A stretch of 64,000 nt of DNA from Leptospira interrogans serovar Manilae. Lineage in GTDB: Bacteria > Spirochaetota > Leptospiria > Leptospirales > Leptospiraceae. A program made the position numbers and the translations under genes. Of this stretch, positions 8,797-17,498 are shown one piece after another. Below the pieces are notes generated by a model. It had not been told where the DNA came from, made no database searches, and worked only from the letters and a program-made list of their open reading frames with translations. Within the stretch, counting starts at the first letter, position 1. Each line of letters begins with the position of its first letter. Where the stretch lies: NCBI GenBank assembly GCA_945887855.1, contig CAMCZP010000008.1:1-64000 (forward strand), in the 5' to 3' direction.

Positions 8797-9724
8797 ACTT
8801 TATAAAGTTTTCAATATTTCGTTTCCATTGTTTATAAGTAATCCTTGAAATTGCACTTTCTTTTTTTAAGAGATCAAATTCATTTTCTGAAAGGTTTAAT
8901 ATAGAATTTTCATCTTTTCTAAAAAGTTCTAAAGGCTCAAAATCATTAATCTTAGAATATTTATTATTTTTTTCTGCTTTTATATTCCAAGGGCAAACCT
9001 CTTGGCATATATCACAACCATAGACCCATCCTTTTAAATTAGATGATATGTGTTCAGGTATGAAATCCTCTTTATCTTCTATGGTAGCATGAGAAATACA
9101 GAGGCTAGCATTGATTTTATAAGGTTCAAATAAAGCATTTGTAGGACAGGCATCTATACATTTTGTACATTTTCCACAACGATCTATTCCAACATTCGTG
9201 GGAGTTAAATTGAAATCAGTTAAAATCACGGATAAAAAAAAGTAAGATCCTTTTTCAGTGGAAATCAAGTTAGTATTTTTTCCAATCCAGCCTAATCCTG
9301 CATTTGCAGATAATACTTTTTCACTTATGGGTAGCGTATCAACACTTTGCCTAAAATTATTTTGTGGGTATAAATCTTTTAAATAGGATATTATTTTTTT
9401 TCCCATTGATCGTAAAACTTTATGATAATCTTTTCCAGAGGCATATCTTGAAATTTTAAACTTAAATTTCCCAAGTGTTGATTTATAGTTAATAGAATTA
9501 TAAATCACTCCCAAGCAGATTGCAGATACTGGTATGAAACCAAGATTTGAAAAATCTAATCTAATATTTTGATGCAAAGGAAACCATTTCATTGAGCCGT
9601 AATAACCTTTATCCACAAAATCTATAAAATTATTTTTATCTTTAGGGGGTATGATTGCTTTTGTAATTCCAAACAAATCAAAACCAACTTCTTTACTTTT
9701 AATTTCGAGTGTTTTTGTATCCAA
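8786..9724 (-). CDS. queG: Epoxyqueuosine reductase QueG
   Basis: QueG carries out the last step of queuosine biosynthesis, reducing epoxyqueuosine in tRNA using cobalamin and two [4Fe-4S] clusters. The sequence has a VDTLPISEK segment holding the catalytic Asp130, the AGLGWIGKN motif (142-150), and two ferredoxin-like cysteine sets: C183/C186/C189/C193 and C209/C237/C240/C244. The 312-residue length fits the form lacking a C-terminal HEAT extension. It starts 5 nt after the STAS gene ends and overlaps mutY. No other queuosine gene is visible in the window. Confidence 0.94.
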   Translation of the reverse strand: MDTKTLEIKSKEVGFDLFGITKAIIPPKDKNNFIDFVDKGYYGSMKWFPLHQNIRLDFSNLGFIPVSAICLGVIYNSINYKSTLGKFKFKISRYASGKDYHKVLRSMGKKIISYLKDLYPQNNFRQSVDTLPISEKVLSANAGLGWIGKNTNLISTEKGSYFFLSVILTDFNLTPTNVGIDRCGKCTKCIDACPTNALFEPYKINASLCISHATIEDKEDFIPEHISSNLKGWVYGCDICQEVCPWNIKAEKNNKYSKINDFEPLELFRKDENSILNLSENEFDLLKKESAISRITYKQWKRNIENFIKYDT

Positions 9725-9729
9725 AATTA

Positions 9730-10062
9730 CTATTGAAAGGACTGAAGAGCAGGTTCTTTATCTTGGAAAATATCTATTTTTTTCTCAACTGTAAAATGTT
9801 GGAAGAGGAGGGTCTTTTTTTTATCAACAATTACTTTAAGTTTACTGGAGTTTTGATTGAGCCTGTTGTTAATATTAAAAATAAGTGCAAAACCAGAAGA
9901 ATCAATATGGTTTGAATTTCTAAAATCTAATATTATTTTTGTTACTCCAGAATCTATACATGAATTTATAATTTCTTTAAATTCAGTAACTGTATACAAC
10001 CCTAATTCCCCTTCTATTTCAAAATAGTGGATCCCATTGATAATTTCTTTATTGACTTTCAT
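9730..10062 (-). CDS. STAS-domain anti-sigma factor antagonist-like protein
   Basis: This 110-residue single-domain protein has the STAS fold pattern of SpoIIAA/RsbV: an ELGLYT strand-turn, a central LDFRNSNHIDSSG segment and a C-terminal helix. Ser55/Ser56 in IDSSG correspond to the residue phosphorylated by the partner kinase. It probably works in a partner switch by binding an anti-sigma kinase when unphosphorylated. No kinase gene is adjacent; the GAF-PP2C-HATPase protein at 39-42 kb is a candidate partner, by inference only. It lies in the leftward cluster between the HEXXH gene and queG. Confidence 0.88.
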   Translation of the reverse strand: MKVNKEIINGIHYFEIEGELGLYTVTEFKEIINSCIDSGVTKIILDFRNSNHIDSSGFALIFNINNRLNQNSSKLKVIVDKKKTLLFQHFTVEKKIDIFQDKEPALQSFQ

Positions 10063-10082
10063 ATATTTACAACCACTCAGAT

Positions 10083-11255
10083 TTACTTATGATATGTTTT
10101 TCTTGCAATTTTTAAGGTATTTTCTAGATCGGAAAGCTTTTTTTTAAATGATTTACTTTTTATTATCGATTCATAAGAATTATAGTTATTAAAATTTCGT
10201 TTATTTTGTTCATTTAAATATGATATAATCTCTTTGCCTTTATTATAAAATCTATCCTTATTATTAAGTAAATCTATTAGGGAGTACTTTAGCATGATTG
10301 TTTCTTCTAATAATCGAAATGCAGTTCTCTCATAATGTAGTCTCATAAATGGAGTAGGATTTATTAATATGTTTTCAAACAACATTGCACCATAACTAAA
10401 GGTAAAGACTGAATGAAGTATTGCGTAAATATTTCTAAGTGATTGTCTCCATGGAGAATAAAAAACTATCTCATCATTATTAGGTTTAATTAATTTATAT
10501 TTTTTTAGAATTAAATTAAGGTGATGATGTGAATTTTCATGAATAAGATCATCTACTGAGTCAAAAAGATCTCTATCTATTACATTAATATAAGAAATTC
10601 CTAATTCAGTAAAGTGGCTGTAACTAACAAGATCAGGAGATGATACAATTACAACTGATTTTGTTAATGTTTTATAAAGCATATATCCATATTTCCAGTT
10701 TAACGATAGTTCAATTTCTGCTTTTTTCATTTGATCTATTTTATGTCTTGGAGTTGGTTTTTTTACTAATTTAGTATATAAACCAAGTCTGGAAGGTTTA
10801 CCAGTTGATTTATAATAATTTTTGTGACTATTGTCATTACTATAATAATCACTTAAGTTTGATAAAGATTGATCATTTTCTTTCTTAAGAAAAATTATTA
10901 AATTTAGTAAGGAATTTTTGCTGAGTTCATTACTTTCAATATTATAAAATCGAAAATCTTCCTCTCGAAAATTTTGTTTTACGGTGAATAATAAATCTTT
11001 TTTAAAATTTTCTAATTCAGAAAAATCATTTGATTGGATGATTTTTAATCTATTTATAACATCGATAAAAAAGTCTCTTTCATAATAATTTATAAGCCAA
11101 TTTTCCATTCCAGCTAAGCTTTTCAGAGAACTATATTTTTTAAATATAGTACCTTCATTTTTATTGAAATGAACTGGAGAGATCGATATAAAATCTTTTT
11201 TAAGATTTAAAAAAAAATCATTTTTTATTTTATTTAAGGAGTTAATGGTGAACAT
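10083..11255 (-). CDS. HEXXH-motif protein, candidate peptide beta-hydroxylase-like enzyme
   Basis: This 390-residue protein carries H239-E-N-S-H243 followed by further His residues and LN, then FYSPWR (265-270), a conserved Arg (R274) and a His-rich helix (H281). This order, HExxH-x(2)-LN, then YxPWR, then LHxVxxF, matches what I know of the HEXXH-domain family linked to modification of ribosomally made peptides; some members are described as alpha-ketoglutarate-dependent peptide beta-hydroxylases. The N-terminal 200 residues are Lys/Asn/Phe-rich and divergent. No short precursor peptide fits in the 12- and 20-nt gaps beside it, so the substrate is unknown. An ordinary zinc metalloprotease is the alternative. 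Confidence 0.6.
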   Translation of the reverse strand: MFTINSLNKIKNDFFLNLKKDFISISPVHFNKNEGTIFKKYSSLKSLAGMENWLINYYERDFFIDVINRLKIIQSNDFSELENFKKDLLFTVKQNFREEDFRFYNIESNELSKNSLLNLIIFLKKENDQSLSNLSDYYSNDNSHKNYYKSTGKPSRLGLYTKLVKKPTPRHKIDQMKKAEIELSLNWKYGYMLYKTLTKSVVIVSSPDLVSYSHFTELGISYINVIDRDLFDSVDDLIHENSHHHLNLILKKYKLIKPNNDEIVFYSPWRQSLRNIYAILHSVFTFSYGAMLFENILINPTPFMRLHYERTAFRLLEETIMLKYSLIDLLNNKDRFYNKGKEIISYLNEQNKRNFNNYNSYESIIKSKSFKKKLSDLENTLKIARKTYHK

Positions 11256-11267
11256 TAGTATTTATTT

Positions 11268-11780
11268 TTATAAATATTTGATATAAACTAATCTTAATAA
11301 AAAACTTAAGGGATTGATTATTCCTGAATCTTTAAGTTTAACTATATTATCTTTATTTAAAAAAATAAATGTGGGGAATTCAGATATATTGTACATAGAA
11401 GAAATATTTTCATTTAGTAATCCTAAAGGATAGGGGATGGATTGTTGTGATAGATAACTGCTTAGTGATTCTTTATTTTCTCCTTCTTCTAAAGATATGA
11501 AATTAATATTTAATGCAGATGCTATTGAATAGTTATATCCAATTATATATGAATTAGCTTTGCATATTGTACACCACGTTGCCCAAATATATATAACAGT
11601 AGGTATGCTTTCCTTTTTTATTTTATCTTCGTTGATTAAAAATTCAATTTTTCCTATACCTGAAGTAGATAATATTTTCTTTGTTTTAAAAATTCCTAAT
11701 GAAAAACTGAAAACTATAAAAAGTAATATGATAGATAGATTTTTAAAAAACTCACTTTTAAATAAATAGTTTAATTTCAT
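11268..11780 (-). CDS. Membrane-anchored thioredoxin (TlpA/ResA-like)
   Basis: The 170-residue product begins with one hydrophobic segment (about residues 15-30) that should anchor it in the inner membrane with the rest in the periplasm. A thioredoxin active site, WATWCTIC, follows, with redox cysteines at 70 and 73, and a cis-proline region (FPTFIF) occurs later. It probably reduces or isomerises disulfides outside the cytoplasm. I chose the ATG at 11780 because its A is shared with the TAA stop of the prenyltransferase gene (TAATG), which indicates coupling; a GTG 15 nt upstream is the alternative. The HEXXH gene follows 12 nt later. Confidence 0.85.
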   Translation of the reverse strand: MKLNYLFKSEFFKNLSIILLFIVFSFSLGIFKTKKILSTSGIGKIEFLINEDKIKKESIPTVIYIWATWCTICKANSYIIGYNYSIASALNINFISLEEGENKESLSSYLSQQSIPYPLGLLNENISSMYNISEFPTFIFLNKDNIVKLKDSGIINPLSFLLRLVYIKYL

Positions 11781-12676
11781 TAAAATTGTAACCACTCATA
11801 TTTTAACTCGATATGCATTAGTCCTAGGATAATGAGTATCCAGAGTAATCCTGAAAATAGAACACTAAAATCTGTAAGTATTGCTTTTGTAGGATTATGA
11901 CCCATATTTTTAATATAAGTGATATAAAGGCTTCTGAAAATTGCATAGACTACAATAGGAATTGTAATAAACATTTTATCAGTGCCAAGGTGCTGCTTCG
12001 TCTCAGGGCTAACTGTATACAACACATAACTCATAAGGGTCATAGTAGAAGAAATGCCCATCATTAAATCTAAATATACAACTGAGTATTCCTGAAGAAT
12101 TTTTCTATGAGAACCGGCTTCCCCTTCAAGTAAAATCAATTCTCCTCTACGTTTACTAAATCCCCAAAATAAAGATAGCATAAATGTACATAACAAAAGC
12201 CAAGAAGAAAATCTTACATTTACAATAATAGCTCCTGCAATCGCTCTTAATACAAATCCAATACTAATAGACATTACATCTAAAATTACTAAATGCTTGA
12301 GGTACTTGCTATATGCTAGATTAAATAAAAAATAAAATATAACTATAAAAAAGAATTTTGGATTTAAATAGTAAGACAAAGCAAAAGTAGTACATAAAAT
12401 AAATACTGTTAAAAAGAGAACAAATGAAGGATCTACCGCACCGGATGCTAACGGTCTATTTTTCTTCTCTGGATGTAATGCATCTTCTTTTCTATCGAGA
12501 TAATCATTGAAAATGTATTGACAGCTTGCAACTAGTGAAAAAAGAAAAAAACCAATAATCACATTAACTAAAAGATCAATATCATTGATCTTTTTAGCAA
12601 AAATGATACCAGCAAATAATATAGTATTTTTTATCCACTGATGAATCCTCATCAGAATGATATAGTTATAAAACAT
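11780..12676 (-). CDS. UbiA-family prenyltransferase, decaprenyl-phosphate phosphoribosyltransferase-like
   Basis: This 298-residue polytopic membrane protein has about eight hydrophobic helices. The first Asp-rich motif is N57-D58-x2-D61-x3-D65 in NDYLDRKED, followed by HPEKKNRPLASG, which is characteristic of the DPPR synthase branch (5-phosphoribose transfer to polyprenyl phosphate, the first step towards decaprenyl-phospho-arabinose) rather than of quinone prenyltransferases. RIHQWIKN near the N-terminus and the RRGEL/HRKILQEYS segment support this branch. The oxidase and epimerase that would complete a DPA pathway are not in the window. Confidence 0.82.
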   Translation of the reverse strand: MFYNYIILMRIHQWIKNTILFAGIIFAKKINDIDLLVNVIIGFFLFSLVASCQYIFNDYLDRKEDALHPEKKNRPLASGAVDPSFVLFLTVFILCTTFALSYYLNPKFFFIVIFYFLFNLAYSKYLKHLVILDVMSISIGFVLRAIAGAIIVNVRFSSWLLLCTFMLSLFWGFSKRRGELILLEGEAGSHRKILQEYSVVYLDLMMGISSTMTLMSYVLYTVSPETKQHLGTDKMFITIPIVVYAIFRSLYITYIKNMGHNPTKAILTDFSVLFSGLLWILIILGLMHIELKYEWLQF

Positions 12677-12679
12677 ATA

Positions 12680-13672
12680 TTAATCCTGGTACTTATTAGT
12701 TCTTTTTGTGGATCTAATTTTAAATTCTACTTGAGTGACCTTTTCTAGTTTTTTTTCAAGATTAATAATTAATTTAGGATTGTTTCCAATGGACTCCATT
12801 TCTAAGGCTCTACCTATGACTATTTTTCCGGGATATATATCATCTGTTCTAAGAGTTTTTAATAGTTCTGTGAGATCTATGCTGTCTAGTATAAATGATT
12901 TTTCATATAAGATCTGACCTTTTTCATTGTATACTTTAAGATCTTTAAACTGAAACCTAGCTTTTGGTTGATGGATCGGAGAAATATAGATTGTTTCCAA
13001 ATTTCTGGGTTGGGGAAAAACAAATTTTTTAGTATCCCAATTTTCTTCACCTTGCGTTGTTAATGAAATCTCATTTTCTGTAGGTGTGGATACTTTATCT
13101 TCACTTGTTTGAATTCCTATGTAGTCTGCCTTTAAAGGCCTACCATCCATATATTTTTTAAACAAAGTCCCACCTGAAATCCCTAATATAATTAATAAAA
13201 TAATGGATTGGAAGATGACTCTTTTCTTGAAAGTATCAATTGGATTTTCAAAATGAATTTTCATTTCACTTTCTAATTTATATAATGATTCAGATAATGT
13301 ACTTTCTAATTTTAAAATATTTTCTTCGTCATTATCTTCAAGATTGATGCTATTTTTTAAAGATATAAAGATATTTACTAAAGCTTGGTCTTTGATTCGT
13401 TCGCTGATACGGGAGTCAGAGTCTATTGCTAGGGTTTTCTCCTCTCCATGGTATTCCAATAGTAAATTATAAATATCTATAAATAATGCTTTTGATAGCA
13501 ATATAGCATCTTCATTTTTAGAATTACTAGTGCAGATTTCAATTGTTTCTAGTCTAGAATAACATTTCTCCAAGGATGATTCAAAGATTTTCTTTTTGCT
13601 TCTAATTGATTTAATCGATTCATCTTCAATTGGTTTTTTAAAGTTAATTTTTAAATAGTCTTTCCAGATCAT
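12680..13672 (-). CDS. Single-pass membrane protein of unknown function
   Basis: The 330-residue product has a helical, Glu/Lys/Ser-rich cytoplasmic half (1-150), one clear membrane helix (about 153-171, ending GISGGTL), and a C-terminal half that would lie in the periplasm and looks beta-rich. I do not recognise the family. It sits 3 nt upstream of the prenyltransferase gene and overlaps the ParB-like gene by one base, so it belongs to the same leftward cluster. A link to envelope assembly is suggested only by its neighbours. Confidence 0.72.
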   Translation of the reverse strand: MIWKDYLKINFKKPIEDESIKSIRSKKKIFESSLEKCYSRLETIEICTSNSKNEDAILLSKALFIDIYNLLLEYHGEEKTLAIDSDSRISERIKDQALVNIFISLKNSINLEDNDEENILKLESTLSESLYKLESEMKIHFENPIDTFKKRVIFQSIILLIILGISGGTLFKKYMDGRPLKADYIGIQTSEDKVSTPTENEISLTTQGEENWDTKKFVFPQPRNLETIYISPIHQPKARFQFKDLKVYNEKGQILYEKSFILDSIDLTELLKTLRTDDIYPGKIVIGRALEMESIGNNPKLIINLEKKLEKVTQVEFKIRSTKRTNKYQD

Positions 13673-14061
13673 TATAGTTTTCTCCTGAGTTCTCTTATGA
13701 AAGTATCAGCCCAATAGTTTATCCAATGAGTTAGGCCTGTTCCTGAGTATCTTTTTGAAAGTTCTTGATATCTCAGTATTTCATCTTCACTGAGGCCAAC
13801 TCTATGAGAATTTTCCTCTGTTTCAATTAGTATTCTTTGTCGTTTAGACCTAATATCTAAAATTCTCACTTCAATATACTCCCATCCGAGCTGCTTAATT
13901 GCTTCATATCTTCTATAGCCAGCTATCAAATGATTATCCATATCAATTAGAATTGGATTCAGAAGTCCCACATTACGAATTGACTCCCTAAGCCCATCTA
14001 GATCTCCTGTGGACTTTCTAATTCTATTTGTGAGAATGATATCAGTAACTCTTACTTTCAT
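13672..14061 (-). CDS. Stand-alone ParB N-terminal (CTPase/nuclease-fold) domain protein
   Basis: The 129 residues contain the ParB box order: GLLNPI (32-37), LIAGYRRYEA (45-54; GYRR in place of the usual GERR) and EENSHR (82-87, matching the ENxxR CTP-contact motif), then a short helical tail. The central helix-turn-helix and the C-terminal dimerisation domain of chromosomal ParB are absent, and no parA is nearby, so this is not the segregation ParB. It may be a nucleotide-binding regulator or adaptor. I use the ATG at 14061; an in-frame TTG lies 15 nt upstream. Neither has a strong ribosome site. Confidence 0.78.
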   Translation of the reverse strand: MKVRVTDIILTNRIRKSTGDLDGLRESIRNVGLLNPILIDMDNHLIAGYRRYEAIKQLGWEYIEVRILDIRSKRQRILIETEENSHRVGLSEDEILRYQELSKRYSGTGLTHWINYWADTFIRELRRKL

Positions 14062-14217
14062 ATAAATCAAGGTCAATATTCAGCTAATATCGATCTCTGT
14101 CTCTCAAAATAACCTTAAAAACTATCCATTGCTTTTTTCAGAGGGAATAATTTTTTTATCAATAAACCCCCATCTTATTTTTCTAATGGTTCTATTCTGC
14201 TTTTAGATTAGATTATT

Positions 14218-14257
14218 CAAAAAAATCCCCATTTCTCAATTCGAGAGGACTTTTTTG
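14218..14257. repeat. Imperfect inverted repeat in a divergent intergenic region
   Basis: An 11-base arm (14218-14228) and its complement (14247-14257) pair with one mismatch and enclose a second small TCTC/GAGA stem. The element lies between the ParB-like gene and the YciI-like gene, which diverge, so a terminator is not needed there. It could be an operator or simply a chance AT-rich hairpin. Confidence 0.4.
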
Positions 14258-14306
14258 AGATAGAAATAAATTAAAAAAATAAGATCTAAAATTCTTAATA
14301 TATACC

Positions 14307-14335
14307 TTGACAATTTTAAATCATTAAACAATATT
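14307..14335 (+). promoter_or_regulatory. Candidate sigma70-type promoter giving a leaderless mRNA
   Basis: A perfect TTGACA (14307-14312) is followed after 17 bases by AATATT (14330-14335). Only 8 bases separate the -10-like element from the ATG at 14344, so transcription would begin at or next to the start codon. No Shine-Dalgarno sequence precedes that ATG, which fits a leaderless transcript. Confidence 0.5.
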
Positions 14336-14343
14336 CCCTTCTT

Positions 14344-14646
14344 ATGAAACATGTTGTAATTACCCTTACATATATTATGCCAATGGAAGAGATTGATAAG
14401 TTTTTAATTGAGCATAGAGCATTTTTAGATCTTGGATATGAAAAAGGGATGCTATTGGCTTCAGGTCCCCAAAATCCCAGAGAGGGAGGTATTGTACTTG
14501 CAAGGGGAGAAACCATAGAAGAAATAAAAGAATTTTGTAAAAACGATCCATTTTATAAGAATAAATGTGCAGAATATAAATTTACAGAATATATACCAGT
14601 AAAGTACCAGAAAGACTTTAAGTCTTGGTTTCTACCTAACTCATAA
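14344..14646 (+). CDS. YciI-like (YCII domain) protein
   Basis: This 100-residue protein has the YCII family layout: a first beta strand, the helix HRAFLDLGYEKG with the conserved His24, LASGPQNPREGGIVL, and a DPF motif (67-69) before the last strand. The fold is a ferredoxin-like dimer related to muconolactone isomerase; His and Asp line a small pocket, but reactions are established for very few members. The start codon has no visible ribosome site and lies almost at the predicted transcription start. It precedes metK by 164 bases. Confidence 0.86.
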   Translation: MKHVVITLTYIMPMEEIDKFLIEHRAFLDLGYEKGMLLASGPQNPREGGIVLARGETIEEIKEFCKNDPFYKNKCAEYKFTEYIPVKYQKDFKSWFLPNS

Positions 14647-14810
14647 AACAAATCAATTGACGTTTATGTTTTTAAAAAAATTCTTGTAGAAACGACAATT
14701 ACGATAATCTCAATTAAATTTCCTTAAAATCAATGATAGTTAAATAGTTGTTGGCTGTTAGGCTTGAGATCTCTTCCTTTAGGATTGTCTAATCATTTTT
14801 AGAGGTATAT

Positions 14811-15971
14811 ATGTCTCTCAAAGACTTTATTTTTACATCCGAATCCGTTTCTGAAGGTCATCCAGATAAAATTTGTGATCAAATCTCAGATGCAATCTTA
14901 GATTCTTATCTCCAACAGGATCCCAAATCTAGGGTAGCATGTGAAACCCTAGTGACCACAAATTTAGTAGTCATTGCTGGTGAAATTACAAGCTCAGGTA
15001 AAGTTGATACATCAGAAGTCGCCCGGGATGTCATAAGAAAGATTGGTTACAATGATATCAATATGTACTTTGATGCAGATTTTGCTGTAGTTTCCAGTCA
15101 TGTCCACAGACAAAGCCCCGACATTGCTCAGGGTGTAAATGAGGGGGAAGGGCTTCACAAAGAACAGGGTGCAGGGGATCAGGGTTTGATGTTTGGTTTT
15201 GCAATTGATGATACCCCTGAACTGATGCCAGCACCCATATTTTATTCTCATAAACTATTAGAAAATTTATCTTCTCTGCGCCATTCAAAGAAATTAACAT
15301 TTTTACGACCCGATGCCAAATCCCAAGTTACTTTCGTCTACAAAGACAATAAACCAGTGAGTGTAGATACAGTTGTTCTTTCTACCCAGCACACTCCAGA
15401 TGTTTCTCACAAGCAACTGGAGGAGTCTGTAATTGAAGAATGCATAAAAAAAGTTATCCCACAAAATTTTTTAGGAAATACTAAATTCTTTATCAACCCA
15501 ACCGGTAACTTCGTAATTGGCGGACCTCATGGAGACACCGGCCTTACTGGAAGAAAAATCATAGTAGATACATATGGTGGAATGGGTCGACACGGTGGAG
15601 GTGCCTTCTCTGGAAAGGATCCATCTAAAGTTGATAGATCGGCTGCATACATGGGAAGATACATTGCAAAAAATGTGGTAGCTAGTGGACTAGCGAAACA
15701 GTGTGAAGTTCAGCTTGCTTATGCCATAGGTGTAGCTCAACCTGTATCTGTATTGGTAGATACCTTTGGGACTAATTCTATCCCCGAAGATGAAATCGTT
15801 AAAAGAGTTATTCACACCTTTAAATTAACCCCAAGAGGAATTATTGAAAGCCTACAGCTCTTAGACAAAGATCGAAAATATCTTGATACAGCTTCTTACG
15901 GTCATTTTGGAAGGACTGGAAAAACATTTACATGGGAGAAGACTGACAAAGTCGACGCTCTAAAAGGATAA
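14811..15971 (+). CDS. metK: S-adenosylmethionine synthetase
   Basis: MetK makes S-adenosylmethionine from methionine and ATP and feeds all methylation in the cell, including TrmD encoded later in this window. The 386 residues start with [21 protein letters not shown], the methionine/ATP-binding region; the GAGDQG hexapeptide and the glycine-rich [10 protein letters not shown]-loop-like motif are intact. I see no SAM riboswitch in the 164-base leader. The 3-nt gap to the transketolase half-gene suggests an operon. Confidence 0.97.
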   Translation: MSLKDFIFTSESVSEGHPDKICDQISDAILDSYLQQDPKSRVACETLVTTNLVVIAGEITSSGKVDTSEVARDVIRKIGYNDINMYFDADFAVVSSHVHRQSPDIAQGVNEGEGLHKEQGAGDQGLMFGFAIDDTPELMPAPIFYSHKLLENLSSLRHSKKLTFLRPDAKSQVTFVYKDNKPVSVDTVVLSTQHTPDVSHKQLEESVIEECIKKVIPQNFLGNTKFFINPTGNFVIGGPHGDTGLTGRKIIVDTYGGMGRHGGGAFSGKDPSKVDRSAAYMGRYIAKNVVASGLAKQCEVQLAYAIGVAQPVSVLVDTFGTNSIPEDEIVKRVIHTFKLTPRGIIESLQLLDKDRKYLDTASYGHFGRTGKTFTWEKTDKVDALKG

Positions 15972-15974
15972 ATT

Positions 15975-16940
15975 ATGGGATCAGTATCAGCACCAGGATC
16001 GCCTCAACTCAAAGCAACCAGAGATGGATATGGAGATGCTCTAGTTGAGCTTGGAGAATCAAAGAAAAATATAGTCGTATTGGATGCTGATCTCTCTGGT
16101 TCTACCAAAACTAATGGATTTAGAAAAAAATTTCCAGAAAGGTTTATAAATGTTGGCGTAGCAGAGCAAAACTTGGTAGGTCACGCTGCAGGGTTAGCTC
16201 TATCTGGACTGGTTCCTTTCGCTTCTTCTTTTGCAATGTTTTTATCTGGCAGAGCCTGGGAGGTTGTTCGTAACAGTGTTGCATATCCATCTCTCAATGT
16301 TAAGCTGGTCTCTTCCCATGGAGGAATTACAGTGGGAGAAGATGGAGCATCTCACCAATGCATTGAAGATTTTGCCCTCATGAGAGTTATTCCGGGGATG
16401 ACTGTGATCTGTCCTTCAGACTATTTTGAGACCAAGCAAGTTATCCATGCGATCTATGAATACAAAGGACCCGTCTATGTCCGTGTAGGTAGGCCAGCAA
16501 TCCCTATTCTCGAAAGATCTAATTATGAATTTAAAATAGGTAAAGCAGAAGTACGCAGGGAAGGAAGGGACGCTACAATTATTTCCTGTGGAATTATGTC
16601 TATCGAGGCGGAAAAAGCTGTTAAAATCTTGGAATCCAAAGGTATCTCTGTAACCTTTTTAAATATGGCTACTATCAAACCGCTAGATTCAGAAGCTATT
16701 CTAAGGGCAGCAAGACTAACTGGATTGGTCGTAACATGTGAAGAGCATAACACCATTGGTGGTTTGGGATCTGCTGTGTCTGAATTGTTATCAGAAGAAT
16801 TTCCTGTGCCTGTTTTAAAAGTAGGAATGAAAGACCAATTTGGAAAGTCAGGTACCTGGCAGGAATTGATGGATTATTTTGAAATGAGAGATGTGAACAT
16901 AGTAGCTGCAGTTGAGAGAGGGCTAAAGTTAAAGAAATAG
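15975..16940 (+). CDS. Transketolase C-terminal half (split transketolase subunit)
   Basis: The 321 residues correspond to the pyrimidine-binding and C-terminal domains of transketolase or the transketolase-like family. [17 protein letters not shown] contains the conserved Glu that activates thiamine pyrophosphate. [16 protein letters not shown] and the C-terminal domain ([11 protein letters not shown]) follow. The N-terminal, pyrophosphate-binding half is absent, as in organisms with two-gene transketolases; the partner must be elsewhere in the genome. A role in the non-oxidative pentose phosphate pathway with rpe (59 kb) is likely, though some split homologues serve other pathways. Confidence 0.9.
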   Translation: MGSVSAPGSPQLKATRDGYGDALVELGESKKNIVVLDADLSGSTKTNGFRKKFPERFINVGVAEQNLVGHAAGLALSGLVPFASSFAMFLSGRAWEVVRNSVAYPSLNVKLVSSHGGITVGEDGASHQCIEDFALMRVIPGMTVICPSDYFETKQVIHAIYEYKGPVYVRVGRPAIPILERSNYEFKIGKAEVRREGRDATIISCGIMSIEAEKAVKILESKGISVTFLNMATIKPLDSEAILRAARLTGLVVTCEEHNTIGGLGSAVSELLSEEFPVPVLKVGMKDQFGKSGTWQELMDYFEMRDVNIVAAVERGLKLKK

Positions 16941-16953
16941 AAAAATATGTTCT

Positions 16954-17000
16954 TTAAAAAAGGATTTCTTCCATAGATTGCACAGATGGCTCCTTTTTAA
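16954..17000 (+). terminator. Probable terminator hairpin after the metK operon
   Basis: An AAAAAAGGA arm (16956-16964) pairs with TCCTTTTT (16991-16998), and an inner CCAT (16971-16974)/ATGG (16986-16989) stem extends it. The arms end in a short T run. The internal loop makes it weaker than the flaA1 terminator. Confidence 0.5.
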
Positions 17001-17498
17001 TAAGAGAAAAATAACTTTTTACTATTTTTTTTAATTTAAAAATTATATGATTGAACTTTTAAGGATTTTTTTTTAGTAAGATTATTAAAGCAATAAATAA
17101 ATATCTATAAGATTGATAAGATTTCTCTTGGAAAAGCTTACCTTTACCTAATTTTATTTATACCTAATAGAGAAGAATTTTCTCAATTGGTTCACAAAAA
17201 AAGTTAACGTAAGGATTTTGCTAATTTTTATTTTAGCTATCTTTGATAAAGTTTTAGGTATTCAAAAATGATTTTTTGATTTATTTATTTAAAAATAATA
17301 AAGATTGGTTAAAAATTAAAAAATTCATTTTAGGAATCTGCTCTATATTCTCAGCTAATGTTCCGAAAACTATAGTGAAGAGTCTAGAGCCTAAAAAAAA
17401 GAATCTTACTACTTGAATTTTTACCTAGGTTTATAGATATGGATAAGTGTAATGAAATTTTATAGTAATTTCGTAAATAGAATGAAGGAGAGTTTCTA
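17001..17498. other. Long AT-rich non-coding region upstream of flaA2
   Basis: About 500 bases with no supportable reading frame; stop codons are frequent in all frames. It presumably carries the flaA2-flaA1 promoter. I looked for a sigma28-type element and found no convincing match. A strong ribosome site, GAAGGAGAG, sits about 7 bases before the flaA2 ATG. The length is unusual for this gene-dense window and leaves room for a regulated leader or a small RNA, neither of which I can demonstrate. Confidence 0.5.

Noticed and set aside
14647..14810. Possible SAM riboswitch upstream of metK
   Set aside because: The leader is short and AT-rich, and I could not find the conserved core or kink-turn pattern of SAM-I, or another SAM class, nor an expression-platform terminator.
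15012..15300. Minus-strand frames within metK
   Set aside because: They lie wholly inside the conserved metK gene and have no independent features.
17001..17498. Sigma28-type flagellar promoter before flaA2
   Set aside because: Segments such as TTCCGAAA resemble the -10 element only partly and have no TAAA-type -35 at the right distance.
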